Source: Phytoactinopolyspora endophytica
GTDB lineage: Bacteria > Actinomycetota > Actinomycetes > Jiangellales > Jiangellaceae
Direction: 5' to 3'
DNA length: 12,847 nucleotides
NCBI RefSeq assembly: GCF_004138495.1
Contig: NZ_ML142858.1
Coordinates: 21,378 to 34,224, forward strand
The notes under the pieces were generated by a model. It made no database searches and was not told where the DNA came from. It saw only the letters and a list, made by a program, of their open reading frames with translations. Positions 1-5,767 of the stretch are shown here, one piece after another; positions within the stretch are counted from its first letter, which is position 1; each line of letters starts with the position of its first letter. Both the position numbers and the translations under genes were made by a program.

Positions 1-1154
1 CCACCGGCGGAGCCGGCAAGGTGTACAAGACGACGTCCAACGCGCACACACTGACCGGCGACGGGATGGCGATCGCTTATCGCCGTGGTGTGCCGCTGGA
101 GGACATGGAGTTCTTCCAGTTCCATCCGACAGGGCTCGCCGGACTGGGCATCCTGCTCTCCGAGGCGGCGCGCGGCGAAGGTGCGATCCTGCGCAACAGC
201 GACGGCGAGCGGTTCATGGAACGGTATGCGCCGACATTGAAGGACCTGGCACCGCGCGACGTCGTCGCCCGAGCCATGGCCAACGAGGTCCGCGAAGGGC
301 GTGGATCCGGGCCTAACAAGGACTACGTCCTGCTCGACCTCACCCACCTGGAGCCGGCGCACATCGACGCGAAACTGCCGGATATCACCGAGTTCGCCCG
401 CACCTACCTCGGCATCGAGCCGTATACGGAGCCGGTCCCCGTCTTCCCGACGGCGCACTACGCGATGGGTGGCATCCCGACGACGGTGGAGACCGAGGTG
501 CTCGCGGACAACGAGCGGGTGCTGCCCGGGATGTACGCCGCGGGCGAGGTCGCGTGCGTCAGTGTGCATGGCGCCAACCGGCTCGGCACCAACTCGCTGC
601 TGGACATCAACGTGTTCGGCCGTCGGGCCGGGATCGCGGCGGCAGCGTTCGCGGCCAAGGCGCCGTGGGTCGAGTTGCCGGAGTCGCCCGAGGCCGAGAC
701 CGTGGCCATGCTGGAAGGCATGCGTGATCGCCAAGATGGTGAGCGGGTCGCCGATATCCGTCGTGCCCTGCAGGAGACCATGGACGCCAATGCTCAGGTC
801 TTCCGTTCGGAAGCCACTCTGAAGCAGGCGCTGGCCGACATCGCCGGCCTGCGCGAGCGGTATGGTCGCGCATCGGTGCAGGACAAGGGGAAGCGGTTCA
901 ACACCGACCTGCTGGAAGGTATCGAGCTGGGTTTCCTGCTGGATCTCGCCGAGGCGATCGTCACCGGTGCGCTGGAGCGGAAGGAGTCCCGCGGCGGCCA
1001 CTTCCGGGAGGACTACCAGAACCGCGACGACGTCAACTACATGCGCCACACCATGGCGTACCGGACCGAGAGCTCCGAGGGCAGCGCCGGAGTCCGGCTG
1101 GACTTCAAGCCCGTCGTGATCACCCGTTACCAGCCGATGGAGCGTAAGTTCTGA
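1..1154 (+). CDS. sdhA: Succinate dehydrogenase flavoprotein subunit (3' part, 5' end outside window)
   Basis: This is the C-terminal 383 residues of the FAD subunit that oxidises succinate to fumarate in the TCA cycle and passes electrons to SdhB. The frame is open from the window edge (codons begin at base 3, reading TGGAGKVYKTTSNA), so the gene starts to the left, and the FAD-linking histidine region is not visible. Visible signatures are FQFHPTG, the substrate-loop motif GERFMERYAP followed by RDVVARA, HYAMGGIPT, and the FAD/active-site motif HGANRLGTNSLLD. The C-terminal region carries ESRGGHFREDY and ends in the typical FKPVVITRYQP stretch. The TGA stop shares one base with the ATG of sdhB (TGATG), which indicates translational coupling in one operon. 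The family assignment is very secure; sdhC/sdhD presumably lie upstream (inference). Confidence 0.97.
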   Translation, partial: TGGAGKVYKTTSNAHTLTGDGMAIAYRRGVPLEDMEFFQFHPTGLAGLGILLSEAARGEGAILRNSDGERFMERYAPTLKDLAPRDVVARAMANEVREGRGSGPNKDYVLLDLTHLEPAHIDAKLPDITEFARTYLGIEPYTEPVPVFPTAHYAMGGIPTTVETEVLADNERVLPGMYAAGEVACVSVHGANRLGTNSLLDINVFGRRAGIAAAAFAAKAPWVELPESPEAETVAMLEGMRDRQDGERVADIRRALQETMDANAQVFRSEATLKQALADIAGLRERYGRASVQDKGKRFNTDLLEGIELGFLLDLAEAIVTGALERKESRGGHFREDYQNRDDVNYMRHTMAYRTESSEGSAGVRLDFKPVVITRYQPMERKF

Positions 1155-1918
1155 TGACGTTGACCACCGAGGCTCCCGCCCAGGAGACGCCGGACGCCGG
1201 CGGTATCCCGTCGTTCCAGGTGACGTTGCGACTGCGGCGATTCAACCCGGAGTCGGACACCGAGGCGCGCTGGGAGGACCACACCCTCACCATGCACGGC
1301 ACCGACCGTGTGCTGGACGCCCTGCACAAGATCAAGTGGGAGTACGACGGCTCGCTCACCTTCCGCCGTTCCTGCGCGCACGGCATCTGTGGCTCGGACG
1401 CCATGCGGATCAACGGGCGGAACCGGCTGGCCTGTAAGACCCTGCTCAAGGACCTCCCGCTGGACAAGCCGATCTCGGTGGAGCCGATCAAAGGCCTGGC
1501 GGTACTCAAGGACCTCGTGGTCGACATGGAGCCGTTCTACGAGGCGTACAAGTCGATCATGCCGTTCCTCGTCACCAGCGGGAACGACCCGAGCCGGGAG
1601 CGGCGGCAGTCGCCGGAGGAGCGGGAACGCTTCGACGACACCACCAAGTGCATCCTCTGCGCGGCCTGCACCACGTCCTGCCCGGTGTACTGGTCCGACG
1701 GGCAGTACTTCGGCCCGCAGGCGATCGTGGGCGCGCACCGGTTCATATTCGACAGCCGGGACGAGGGCTCCGAGGAGCGGCTGGAGATCCTCAACGACCG
1801 CGAGGGCGTGTGGCGCTGCCGGACCACGTTCAACTGCACCGACGCCTGCCCCCGCGGCATCGAGGTGACCAAGGCGATCCAGGAGGTCAAGCAGGCGCTG
1901 CTGTTCCGCCGCGTCTAG
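1154..1918 (+). CDS. sdhB: Succinate dehydrogenase iron-sulfur subunit
   Basis: This 254-residue subunit carries electrons from the flavin of SdhA to quinone at the membrane. All three cluster sites are visible. The 2Fe-2S loop is SCAHGICGSDAMRI with C74, C79, D82 and a fourth ligand C94; the Asp ligand is as in E. coli SdhB. The 4Fe-4S site is CILCAACTTSCP (C166, C169, C172, completed by C232). The 3Fe-4S ligands are C176, C222 and C228 (CRTTFNCTDACPRG). The N-terminal 2Fe-2S ferredoxin fold covers about residues 20-120 and the helical 4Fe-4S domain about 135-245. The ATG start overlaps the sdhA stop by one base, so ribosomes probably reinitiate from sdhA. No good intrinsic terminator is visible in the 38 bases before the convergent acetyltransferase gene. 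Length and motifs are normal for the family. Confidence 0.97.
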   Translation: MTLTTEAPAQETPDAGGIPSFQVTLRLRRFNPESDTEARWEDHTLTMHGTDRVLDALHKIKWEYDGSLTFRRSCAHGICGSDAMRINGRNRLACKTLLKDLPLDKPISVEPIKGLAVLKDLVVDMEPFYEAYKSIMPFLVTSGNDPSRERRQSPEERERFDDTTKCILCAACTTSCPVYWSDGQYFGPQAIVGAHRFIFDSRDEGSEERLEILNDREGVWRCRTTFNCTDACPRGIEVTKAIQEVKQALLFRRV

Positions 1919-1956
1919 CTCTCAGTGCGTCCCGCGCTTGTCGCGTGCCCACAGGG

Positions 1957-2424
1957 TCAGCGGCAGCGAACGTCGGCTTGGACGTCCGCGCCCGGCAATC
2001 GCACCATGTAGATGTCGATCGGGTCCTGAACCTCCACGGTGAACCCATGGCGCTCGTACAGCCGCCGGGCGGCGCTGCCCTGCAGGACGTTGAGGCGGAC
2101 GAGCAGGCCATCGGCATCGGTCCGGTCCAGCAGTGTTCGCAGGACGGCCGAACCGAGCCCCCGGCCCTGGATGCCTGGGGCGAGATAGAAATGCTCCAAC
2201 CACTGCCCGTCCTCGGCCGGCCGCAACGTCACGCAGCCCGCGAAAGTGCCATCGGCCAAGATGATCGACGCGTGCTGTGGGGAGAAGGAGTCCCGCAGCC
2301 GCTGGCGGACCCTATGCTCGTCGAACCGACCCAGTCGCTCCAGGTCCTTGCGCATCACCATGGCTCGCAGCTCAGCGATCGCCTCGACATCTGCTAGCTC
2401 CGCGGGGCGCATGGCCCATTCCAT
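1957..2424 (-). CDS. GNAT-family N-acetyltransferase
   Basis: This is a 155-residue protein of the Gcn5-related acetyltransferase fold, which moves an acetyl group from acetyl-CoA to an amine; the substrate cannot be told from sequence. The acetyl-CoA pyrophosphate loop is visible as QGRGLGSAVL (about residues 86-95), preceded by the beta-strand EHFYLAP and followed by LNVLQGSAARRLYERHGF, the usual C-terminal GNAT motif B region. The ATG at 2424 is chosen because GGAG lies 6 nt upstream of it and MRPAELADVEAI, a typical GNAT beginning, follows four residues later. A GTG at 2496 would add 24 residues but has no ribosome binding site and runs toward the sigma relic. The gene lies downstream of a DGPF gene and a sigma-gene relic on the same strand, with no clear promoter of its own, so it may be read from the DGPF promoter (inference). 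Confidence 0.88.
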   Translation of the reverse strand: MEWAMRPAELADVEAIAELRAMVMRKDLERLGRFDEHRVRQRLRDSFSPQHASIILADGTFAGCVTLRPAEDGQWLEHFYLAPGIQGRGLGSAVLRTLLDRTDADGLLVRLNVLQGSAARRLYERHGFTVEVQDPIDIYMVRLPGADVQADVRCR

Positions 2425-2440
2425 GGGCCGCTCCAACTTG
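2424..2440 (-). promoter_or_regulatory. Ribosome binding site deciding the GNAT start
   Basis: On the minus strand GGAGCGGCCC is followed directly by ATG, a strong Shine-Dalgarno core at 6 nt spacing. No comparable site precedes the in-frame GTG at 2496. Confidence 0.6.
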
Positions 2441-2517
2441 GAGCCAGGCACCACCTGGCTCGCCTGCATCTCGTCCGCCTGGGTACTCGCATCCACGGCT
2501 GGATTATGTCAGTGCGC

Positions 2518-2561
2518 CGGCGGTGGGCCAACGCCACCGCCGCGACGACCTCCGCGTTCAT
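2518..2561 (-). pseudogene. Relic of the 5' end of an ECF42-type sigma factor gene
   Basis: From the ATG at 2561 the minus strand reads MNAEVVAAVALAHRR. This matches the first 15 residues of the intact sigma factor at 5768-7006 (MNAEVVAAVASAHRR) with one difference. At DNA level the 44 bases differ at only four positions from 6962-7006. The match then breaks off around 2510-2517, and the frame runs on for about 40 unrelated codons before stopping, out of frame with the acetyltransferase. The relic sits 13 nt after the stop of the upstream DGPF gene; the intact sigma gene sits 26 nt after its own DGPF partner. The order promoter-DGPF-sigma is therefore preserved, with nearly the whole sigma gene deleted. 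A short peptide may still be translated, but there is no reason to think it works. Confidence 0.8.
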
Positions 2562-2574
2562 GCATGATCCACCT

Positions 2575-2931
2575 TCACTCGTGATCCACGACCGGACGGA
2601 TTTCCACTCCACTGTGGCCAGCGTGTACCTCCGGCAGTTGGTACGCCAACCCCATCGCCTCATCGAGGTCGTCCGCCTCCAGCAGGTAGAAGCCGCCCAA
2701 CGCCTCCTTCGTCTCCAGGAAGGGCCCATCTGTCGCGGTCACCCGACCGGCCCCGTCCGAACGCAACGACGTCGCCGTCGTCGCCAGTTCCAGCTCCTCG
2801 CCGCCGGCAATCTTCGAGCCGGCGTCGGCCCTGAATGCGGCATGCGCCGCTTCGTGCGCCTCCCGCTCATCCGTGCTCATCGCTCCCCACTGCTGGTCAT
2901 CCCCGTAGATCAGGATCATGTACTTGGCCAT
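2575..2931 (-). CDS. DGPF/YCII-related protein, copy A
   Basis: This 118-residue protein has the YCII (dimeric alpha-beta barrel) fold. It begins MAKYMILIYGDDQ and carries the signature TDGPFLETKEALGGF with DGPF at residues 68-71, which gives the DGPF group its name. The biochemical function of the group is not known; YCII proteins resemble small cofactor-free enzymes. It is a paralogue of the protein at 7033-7401, with about 13 differences over 117 aligned residues counted by eye, mostly near residues 20-26 and 87-97. A GGGA ribosome binding site lies about 7 nt before the ATG. In actinobacteria such genes commonly sit with ECF sigma genes that have a TPR tail and are their targets (ECF42 group). 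Here the sigma partner is only a relic downstream, while the promoter upstream is preserved. Confidence 0.92.
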   Translation of the reverse strand: MAKYMILIYGDDQQWGAMSTDEREAHEAAHAAFRADAGSKIAGGEELELATTATSLRSDGAGRVTATDGPFLETKEALGGFYLLEADDLDEAMGLAYQLPEVHAGHSGVEIRPVVDHE

Positions 2932-2980
2932 CTCGCCATCCCATCACTCTGCGGCCCCGAATGGGGCCTTCTACCTCACT

Positions 2981-3008
2981 GACGAAGTGCACCCACTCCG
3001 AATCGACG
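2981..3008 (-). promoter_or_regulatory. Putative ECF42-type promoter of DGPF copy A
   Basis: On the minus strand CGTCGA (3008-3003) is separated by 18 nt from CGTC (2984-2981), about 50 nt before the DGPF ATG. The whole 28-base block is identical to 7451-7478 upstream of the other DGPF gene, while flanking bases differ often. The boxes are close to the target consensus I recall for ECF42 sigma factors (-35 TGTCGA, -10 CGAC or CGTC). Confidence 0.6.
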
Positions 3009-3034
3009 CCCGGGACGAAGAATCTTGGTCGAGT

Positions 3035-3073
3035 TCCGGCGCCGCTGTCCGGCCTGCGTGCGACGGCGCCGGA
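3035..3073. repeat. GC-rich 10-bp inverted repeat
   Basis: The arm TCCGGCGCCG (3035-3044) is the exact reverse complement of CGGCGCCGGA (3064-3073), with a 19-nt loop. The left arm lies inside the end of the duplicated segment and the right arm outside it, so this hairpin cannot form in the other copy. Its role is unknown. Confidence 0.6.
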
Positions 3074-3082
3074 CGACGTCCG

Positions 3083-3164
3083 CTCGCAGGGTTCCTTGAC
3101 TCACGTAACGCTTGGGCCGACCCCAAGCACTCCAAGCGTTACCTGAGTCAAGGAACCCTGAGAG
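3083..3164. repeat. Long near-perfect inverted repeat
   Basis: Bases 3087-3115 and 3132-3160 are reverse complements over 29 bp with a single mismatch (near CACGTAAC versus GTTACCTG). Pairing continues outward for three more base pairs after one mismatch, giving 33-bp arms around a 16-nt spacer. No run of Ts follows on either strand, and the repeat lies between divergent genes, so it does not look like an ordinary terminator. Within it CTTGGG (3111-3116) can pair instead with CCCAAG (3122-3127). It could be a MITE-like insertion, a recombination or replication site, or a regulatory RNA structure. No flanking target-site duplication was recognised. Confidence 0.85.
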
Positions 3165-3230
3165 TCGTGCGCGCCCCCTGGTGGCGTGCGGTTCGGACTG
3201 CCGCGATTCTTCTGGGCCGTCCTCCGGGTC

Positions 3231-3253
3231 TATATATGTGTGATACCCACACA
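3231..3253 (+). promoter_or_regulatory. AT-rich element and TGTGTG/CACACA dyad before the sigma factor
   Basis: TATATATG (3231-3238) stands out in very GC-rich surroundings and could be a -10 region, though no convincing -35 box is seen. It overlaps a 6-bp dyad, TGTGTG (3237-3242) and CACACA (3248-3253), with a 5-nt spacer, which ends 22 nt before the sigma-factor ATG. A promoter with an overlapping operator is plausible but unproven. Confidence 0.35.
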
Positions 3254-3275
3254 CGTACAGAACCGAAGAGCGGCG

Positions 3276-4250
3276 ATGCCGGACGACGGCGAGTTCGCTG
3301 CGCTCACCGAGCCGTTCAGGCGCGAGTTGCTGGCGCACTGCTATCGCATGCTGGGCTCCGTGGACGACGCCGAGGACCTGGTCCAAGAGACGTATCTGCG
3401 GGCCTGGCGGTCGTATCAGGCCTTCGAGGGCCGCTCGTCGCTGCGGAGCTGGCTCTATCGAATCGCGACCAACGTGTGTCTGACCGCGCTCGAACGTCGT
3501 GACCGGCGCCCTCTGCCCTCCGGCATCGGTGGGCCGAGCGACGACGCCGGGCTGTCCATCGGGCCGGCGCCCGACGGCGTCATCTGGCTTCAGCCGGCAC
3601 CGGACTCGTGGGCGAGCTCAGGGGCGCCGGATCCAGCGGCCGTGACCAGCTTGCGGGGCAGCCTTCGTCTCGCACTCATCGTCGCGCTCCAGCACCTGCC
3701 GCCTCGGCAGCGGGCCGTCCTGATTCTGCGGGACGTGCTCGATTGGCGGGCGGCCGAGGTCGCCGACCTGCTCGACACCACGACGGCGGCAGTCAAGAGC
3801 ACCTTGCAGCGGGCCCGGGCGCAGCTGAATGCGGTGGCACCGGCCGAGGACGGCGTCGCTGAGCCGCGGGAGCCGGACGCGCGTGTGTTGCTCGAGGGAT
3901 ACATGAAGGCTTTCGAGAACGCCGATGTCGATGCGCTCACACGTCTACTGCTCGAGGACGCCACGTTCGAGATGCCGCCGTTCTCGGAGTGGCTGGCCGG
4001 GCGGAAGACGATCGGGCAGTTCGCCTCCGCGCGTATATTCGGCGCGCCCGGCACGGTGCGCATGGTGCCCACGACGGCCAACGATCAGCCCGCCGCCACT
4101 GCATACCGGCGCGCCGACGATGGCGTCTACCACGCTCATGCGATCCATGTGCTGACCACGACGTCGACCGGGATCGCCCGGGTCGTGGCGTTTCTTGACC
4201 CCGGTCTGTTCACCACGTTCGGCCTGCCCGCGACGCTGACCCCGGCCTGA
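3276..4250 (+). CDS. ECF sigma factor with C-terminal SnoaL-like domain (SigX5/SigG-like)
   Basis: This 324-residue sigma-70-family protein directs RNA polymerase to particular promoters. Region 2 covers about residues 12-78, with ELLAHCYRMLGSVDDAEDLVQETYL and SSLRSWLYRIATNVC; region 4 covers about 130-185 (LQHLPPRQRAVLILRDVL, then a helix-turn-helix ending VKSTLQRARAQL). From about 202 a SnoaL-like cone fold follows (LLEGYMKAFENADVDALTRL), which in such ECF groups is thought to replace an anti-sigma factor in controlling activity. The length fits the TIGR02960 (SigX5) type known to me. The ATG at 3276 begins the family's usual N-terminus (FAALTEPFRRELLAHC) and has a weak GAAGAG site before it; an in-frame ATG at 3186 would add 30 residues across the AT-rich element. 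The MFS exporter gene starts 24 nt downstream, so the two are probably one operon. No anti-sigma gene is visible. Confidence 0.92.
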   Translation: MPDDGEFAALTEPFRRELLAHCYRMLGSVDDAEDLVQETYLRAWRSYQAFEGRSSLRSWLYRIATNVCLTALERRDRRPLPSGIGGPSDDAGLSIGPAPDGVIWLQPAPDSWASSGAPDPAAVTSLRGSLRLALIVALQHLPPRQRAVLILRDVLDWRAAEVADLLDTTTAAVKSTLQRARAQLNAVAPAEDGVAEPREPDARVLLEGYMKAFENADVDALTRLLLEDATFEMPPFSEWLAGRKTIGQFASARIFGAPGTVRMVPTTANDQPAATAYRRADDGVYHAHAIHVLTTTSTGIARVVAFLDPGLFTTFGLPATLTPA

Positions 4251-4274
4251 CGACAGATAGAGGACCACATCGAT

Positions 4275-5726
4275 ATGTCAGACACGACGGATATTACCGG
4301 CGCCACCCTTGTGGGCTCGCCGGACGGCGCCGGCGCCGCGCGTTCGCGCCCAGGATGGGCGCTGGTACTCGCGGGGTTGGGAGCGTTCCTGGCCTCGCTG
4401 GACGTGGTCGTGGTGGCCACGGCCTTGCCGACGCTGCGGGTCGACCTGGGTGCGAGCCTGGCAGACCTCGAATGGACGATCAACGCCTACAACCTGGCCT
4501 TCGCCTGCCTCATGCTGACCGGTTCGGCGATGGGCGACCGGTTCGGCCGCCGTCGGATATACGTCGTCGGCCTTGCCGTCTTCAGTCTTGCCTCTGCCGC
4601 TTGCGCCATGTCGACCGGGGCCGACGCGCTCATAGCGGCGCGGTTGGTCCAGGGAGCTGGTGCCGCACTCGTCCTGCCGCTGACGCTCACACTCATCAGC
4701 GATGCGTTCCCCGTCGAGAAGCGGGGGGCGGCGATCGGCGTCTGGGGCGGGATCACCGGCCTCGGAGTGGCGGGCGGGCCAGTGCTCGGAGGCGCGATCA
4801 CCGAGGGCATCGCCTGGCAGTGGATCTTCTGGATCAACGTACCGGTCGGGCTCGTCATGATCCCGGCGTGCATGCTGCGGCTGCGGGAAAGCCGTGGTCC
4901 CCGGCCGCACTTGGACATCACCGGGCTTGTACTCGTCGCGCTGGGGCTGTTCGCGCTGACGTGGGCACCGGTGAGAGCCCCTGTCATCGGATGGAGCAGC
5001 CTCGAAGTCATCGGCTCGCTCGTGGTCGGAGTGCTGTTCGTGACCGCCTTTCTCAGATGGGAACGGCGGGTCGCCCACCCGATGTTGCCGCTGGCGTACT
5101 TCCGGCTTCGCGGGTTCTCCGCCGCGAACGCGGTGATCTTCTTCCAGTTCCTGTCCCTTCTCGGTGCCCTGTTCATGATCACTCAGCTGTTTCAGACAGG
5201 ACTTGGCCACAGTCCCTGGGAGGCAGGCCTGCGCATTCTGGTGTGGACTGGCATGCCCATGCTGGCCGCACCGGTCGCCGGCGCGCTCGCCGACCGTTTC
5301 GGTACCAAGCCGTTCATGCTGGGCGGCCTGCTCCTGCAGTCGTTCGGGCTGGGGTGGCTCGCCGTCGTGGTGGAGCCTGGTGTGGCATACGGCACCCTGG
5401 TCCCGTCGCTGGTCATCGCGGGTGCCGGCATCGGAATGATCTTCGCGACGACGGCCAGTGCGGCGACGTCCGCTGTCCCGGTCGACGACACCGGCGTCGC
5501 GGCCGGGACCAACACCGCGTTTCGGGAGCTCGGCGGCGTGTTCGGTGTCGCGATCCTCGCGGCCGTGTTCGCCCACTACGGCGGGTACTCATCGCCGGAC
5601 TCGTTCATCGACGGGTTCACGTCCGCCATGTGGGTCGCTGCGGCCGTGCCGCTCATCGGTGTCGTCGCCGCGCTGTTCGCGCCGTCGAGAACCGAGGGCG
5701 TGCATGCCACTCAACTGCGCTTGTGA
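4275..5726 (+). CDS. MFS drug-efflux transporter, DHA2 (EmrB/QacA) type
   Basis: This 483-residue inner-membrane protein of the major facilitator superfamily probably exports drugs or other small molecules using the proton gradient. About 14 hydrophobic segments are visible. Family motifs include a D1-like LDVVVVATALP in TM1 (residues 42-52), motif A GSAMGDRFGRRR (83-94), the arginine of motif B in IAARLVQGAGAA, and motif C GPVLGGAITEG (168-178) followed by WQWIFWINVPVG, typical of DHA2 proteins. A GAGGA ribosome binding site lies 10 nt before the ATG. The gene follows the SnoaL-tailed sigma factor by 24 nt and is probably cotranscribed with it and one of its targets (inference). The substrate cannot be told. 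It converges on the ECF42-type sigma gene with only 41 bases between the stops and no strong terminator. Confidence 0.93.
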   Translation: MSDTTDITGATLVGSPDGAGAARSRPGWALVLAGLGAFLASLDVVVVATALPTLRVDLGASLADLEWTINAYNLAFACLMLTGSAMGDRFGRRRIYVVGLAVFSLASAACAMSTGADALIAARLVQGAGAALVLPLTLTLISDAFPVEKRGAAIGVWGGITGLGVAGGPVLGGAITEGIAWQWIFWINVPVGLVMIPACMLRLRESRGPRPHLDITGLVLVALGLFALTWAPVRAPVIGWSSLEVIGSLVVGVLFVTAFLRWERRVAHPMLPLAYFRLRGFSAANAVIFFQFLSLLGALFMITQLFQTGLGHSPWEAGLRILVWTGMPMLAAPVAGALADRFGTKPFMLGGLLLQSFGLGWLAVVVEPGVAYGTLVPSLVIAGAGIGMIFATTASAATSAVPVDDTGVAAGTNTAFRELGGVFGVAILAAVFAHYGGYSSPDSFIDGFTSAMWVAAAVPLIGVVAALFAPSRTEGVHATQLRL

Positions 5727-5767
5727 GGTGGGTTTCCCGGCTCTCTGGCGCTTGAGCTGAGCGACGT

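Larger units (their letters stand above)
2518..3046 (-). repeat. Duplicated segment, copy A (sigma relic + DGPF gene + promoter)
   Basis: This stretch aligns in the same orientation with 6962-7516. It includes the sigma-gene 5' end, the short intergenic gap (13 nt here, 26 nt there), the whole DGPF gene and about 115 bases of upstream leader including the promoter. In one 60-base sample inside the gene (2581-2640 versus 7051-7110) 8 bases differ, roughly 87% identity. Homology stops sharply on the right after GGCGCCGCT at 3046 and on the left within the relic. Confidence 0.85.
2932..3275. other. 344-bp divergent intergenic region with promoter, two hairpins and a small dyad
   Basis: No gene was found between the DGPF start and the sigma-factor start. 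The left third is the conserved DGPF leader and promoter shared with 7402-7516. The remainder, absent from the other copy, contains a GC-rich hairpin (3035-3073), a long near-perfect inverted repeat (3083-3164), and an AT-rich TATATATG stretch followed by a TGTGTG/CACACA dyad just upstream of the + strand sigma gene. Confidence 0.75.

Noticed and set aside
1648..2397. 249-codon open frame on the + strand running from sdhB through the acetyltransferase
   Set aside because: It overlaps two well-supported genes in other frames and shows no family pattern.
2394..2517. Continuation of the sigma relic frame as a real small protein
   Set aside because: After the first 15 codons it has no similarity to the sigma and overlaps the acetyltransferase start in another frame.
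2932..3046. The DGPF leader reads as a peptide-like C-terminus on the minus strand (for example VDSEWVHFV in both copies), suggesting a shared upstream coding gene
   Set aside because: Differences between the two copies fall at first and second codon positions as often as third, stop positions differ (TGG versus TAG), and in copy B an in-frame stop precedes it. The identical part is better explained as a promoter.
3083..3164. Long inverted repeat as an intrinsic terminator
   Set aside because: It lies upstream of both flanking genes rather than downstream, and no T-run follows on either strand.
3186..3275. Upstream in-frame ATG extending the SnoaL-tailed sigma factor by 30 residues
   Set aside because: The added residues are unlike the family and cross the AT-rich promoter-like element; the ATG at 3276 fits the usual N-terminus.
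4278..5576. 432-codon open frame antisense to the MFS exporter
   Set aside because: Its composition is rich in R, D, E, H, P and Q with no recognisable domain, and it mirrors the exporter's strongly supported coding frame; typical GC-rich shadow.
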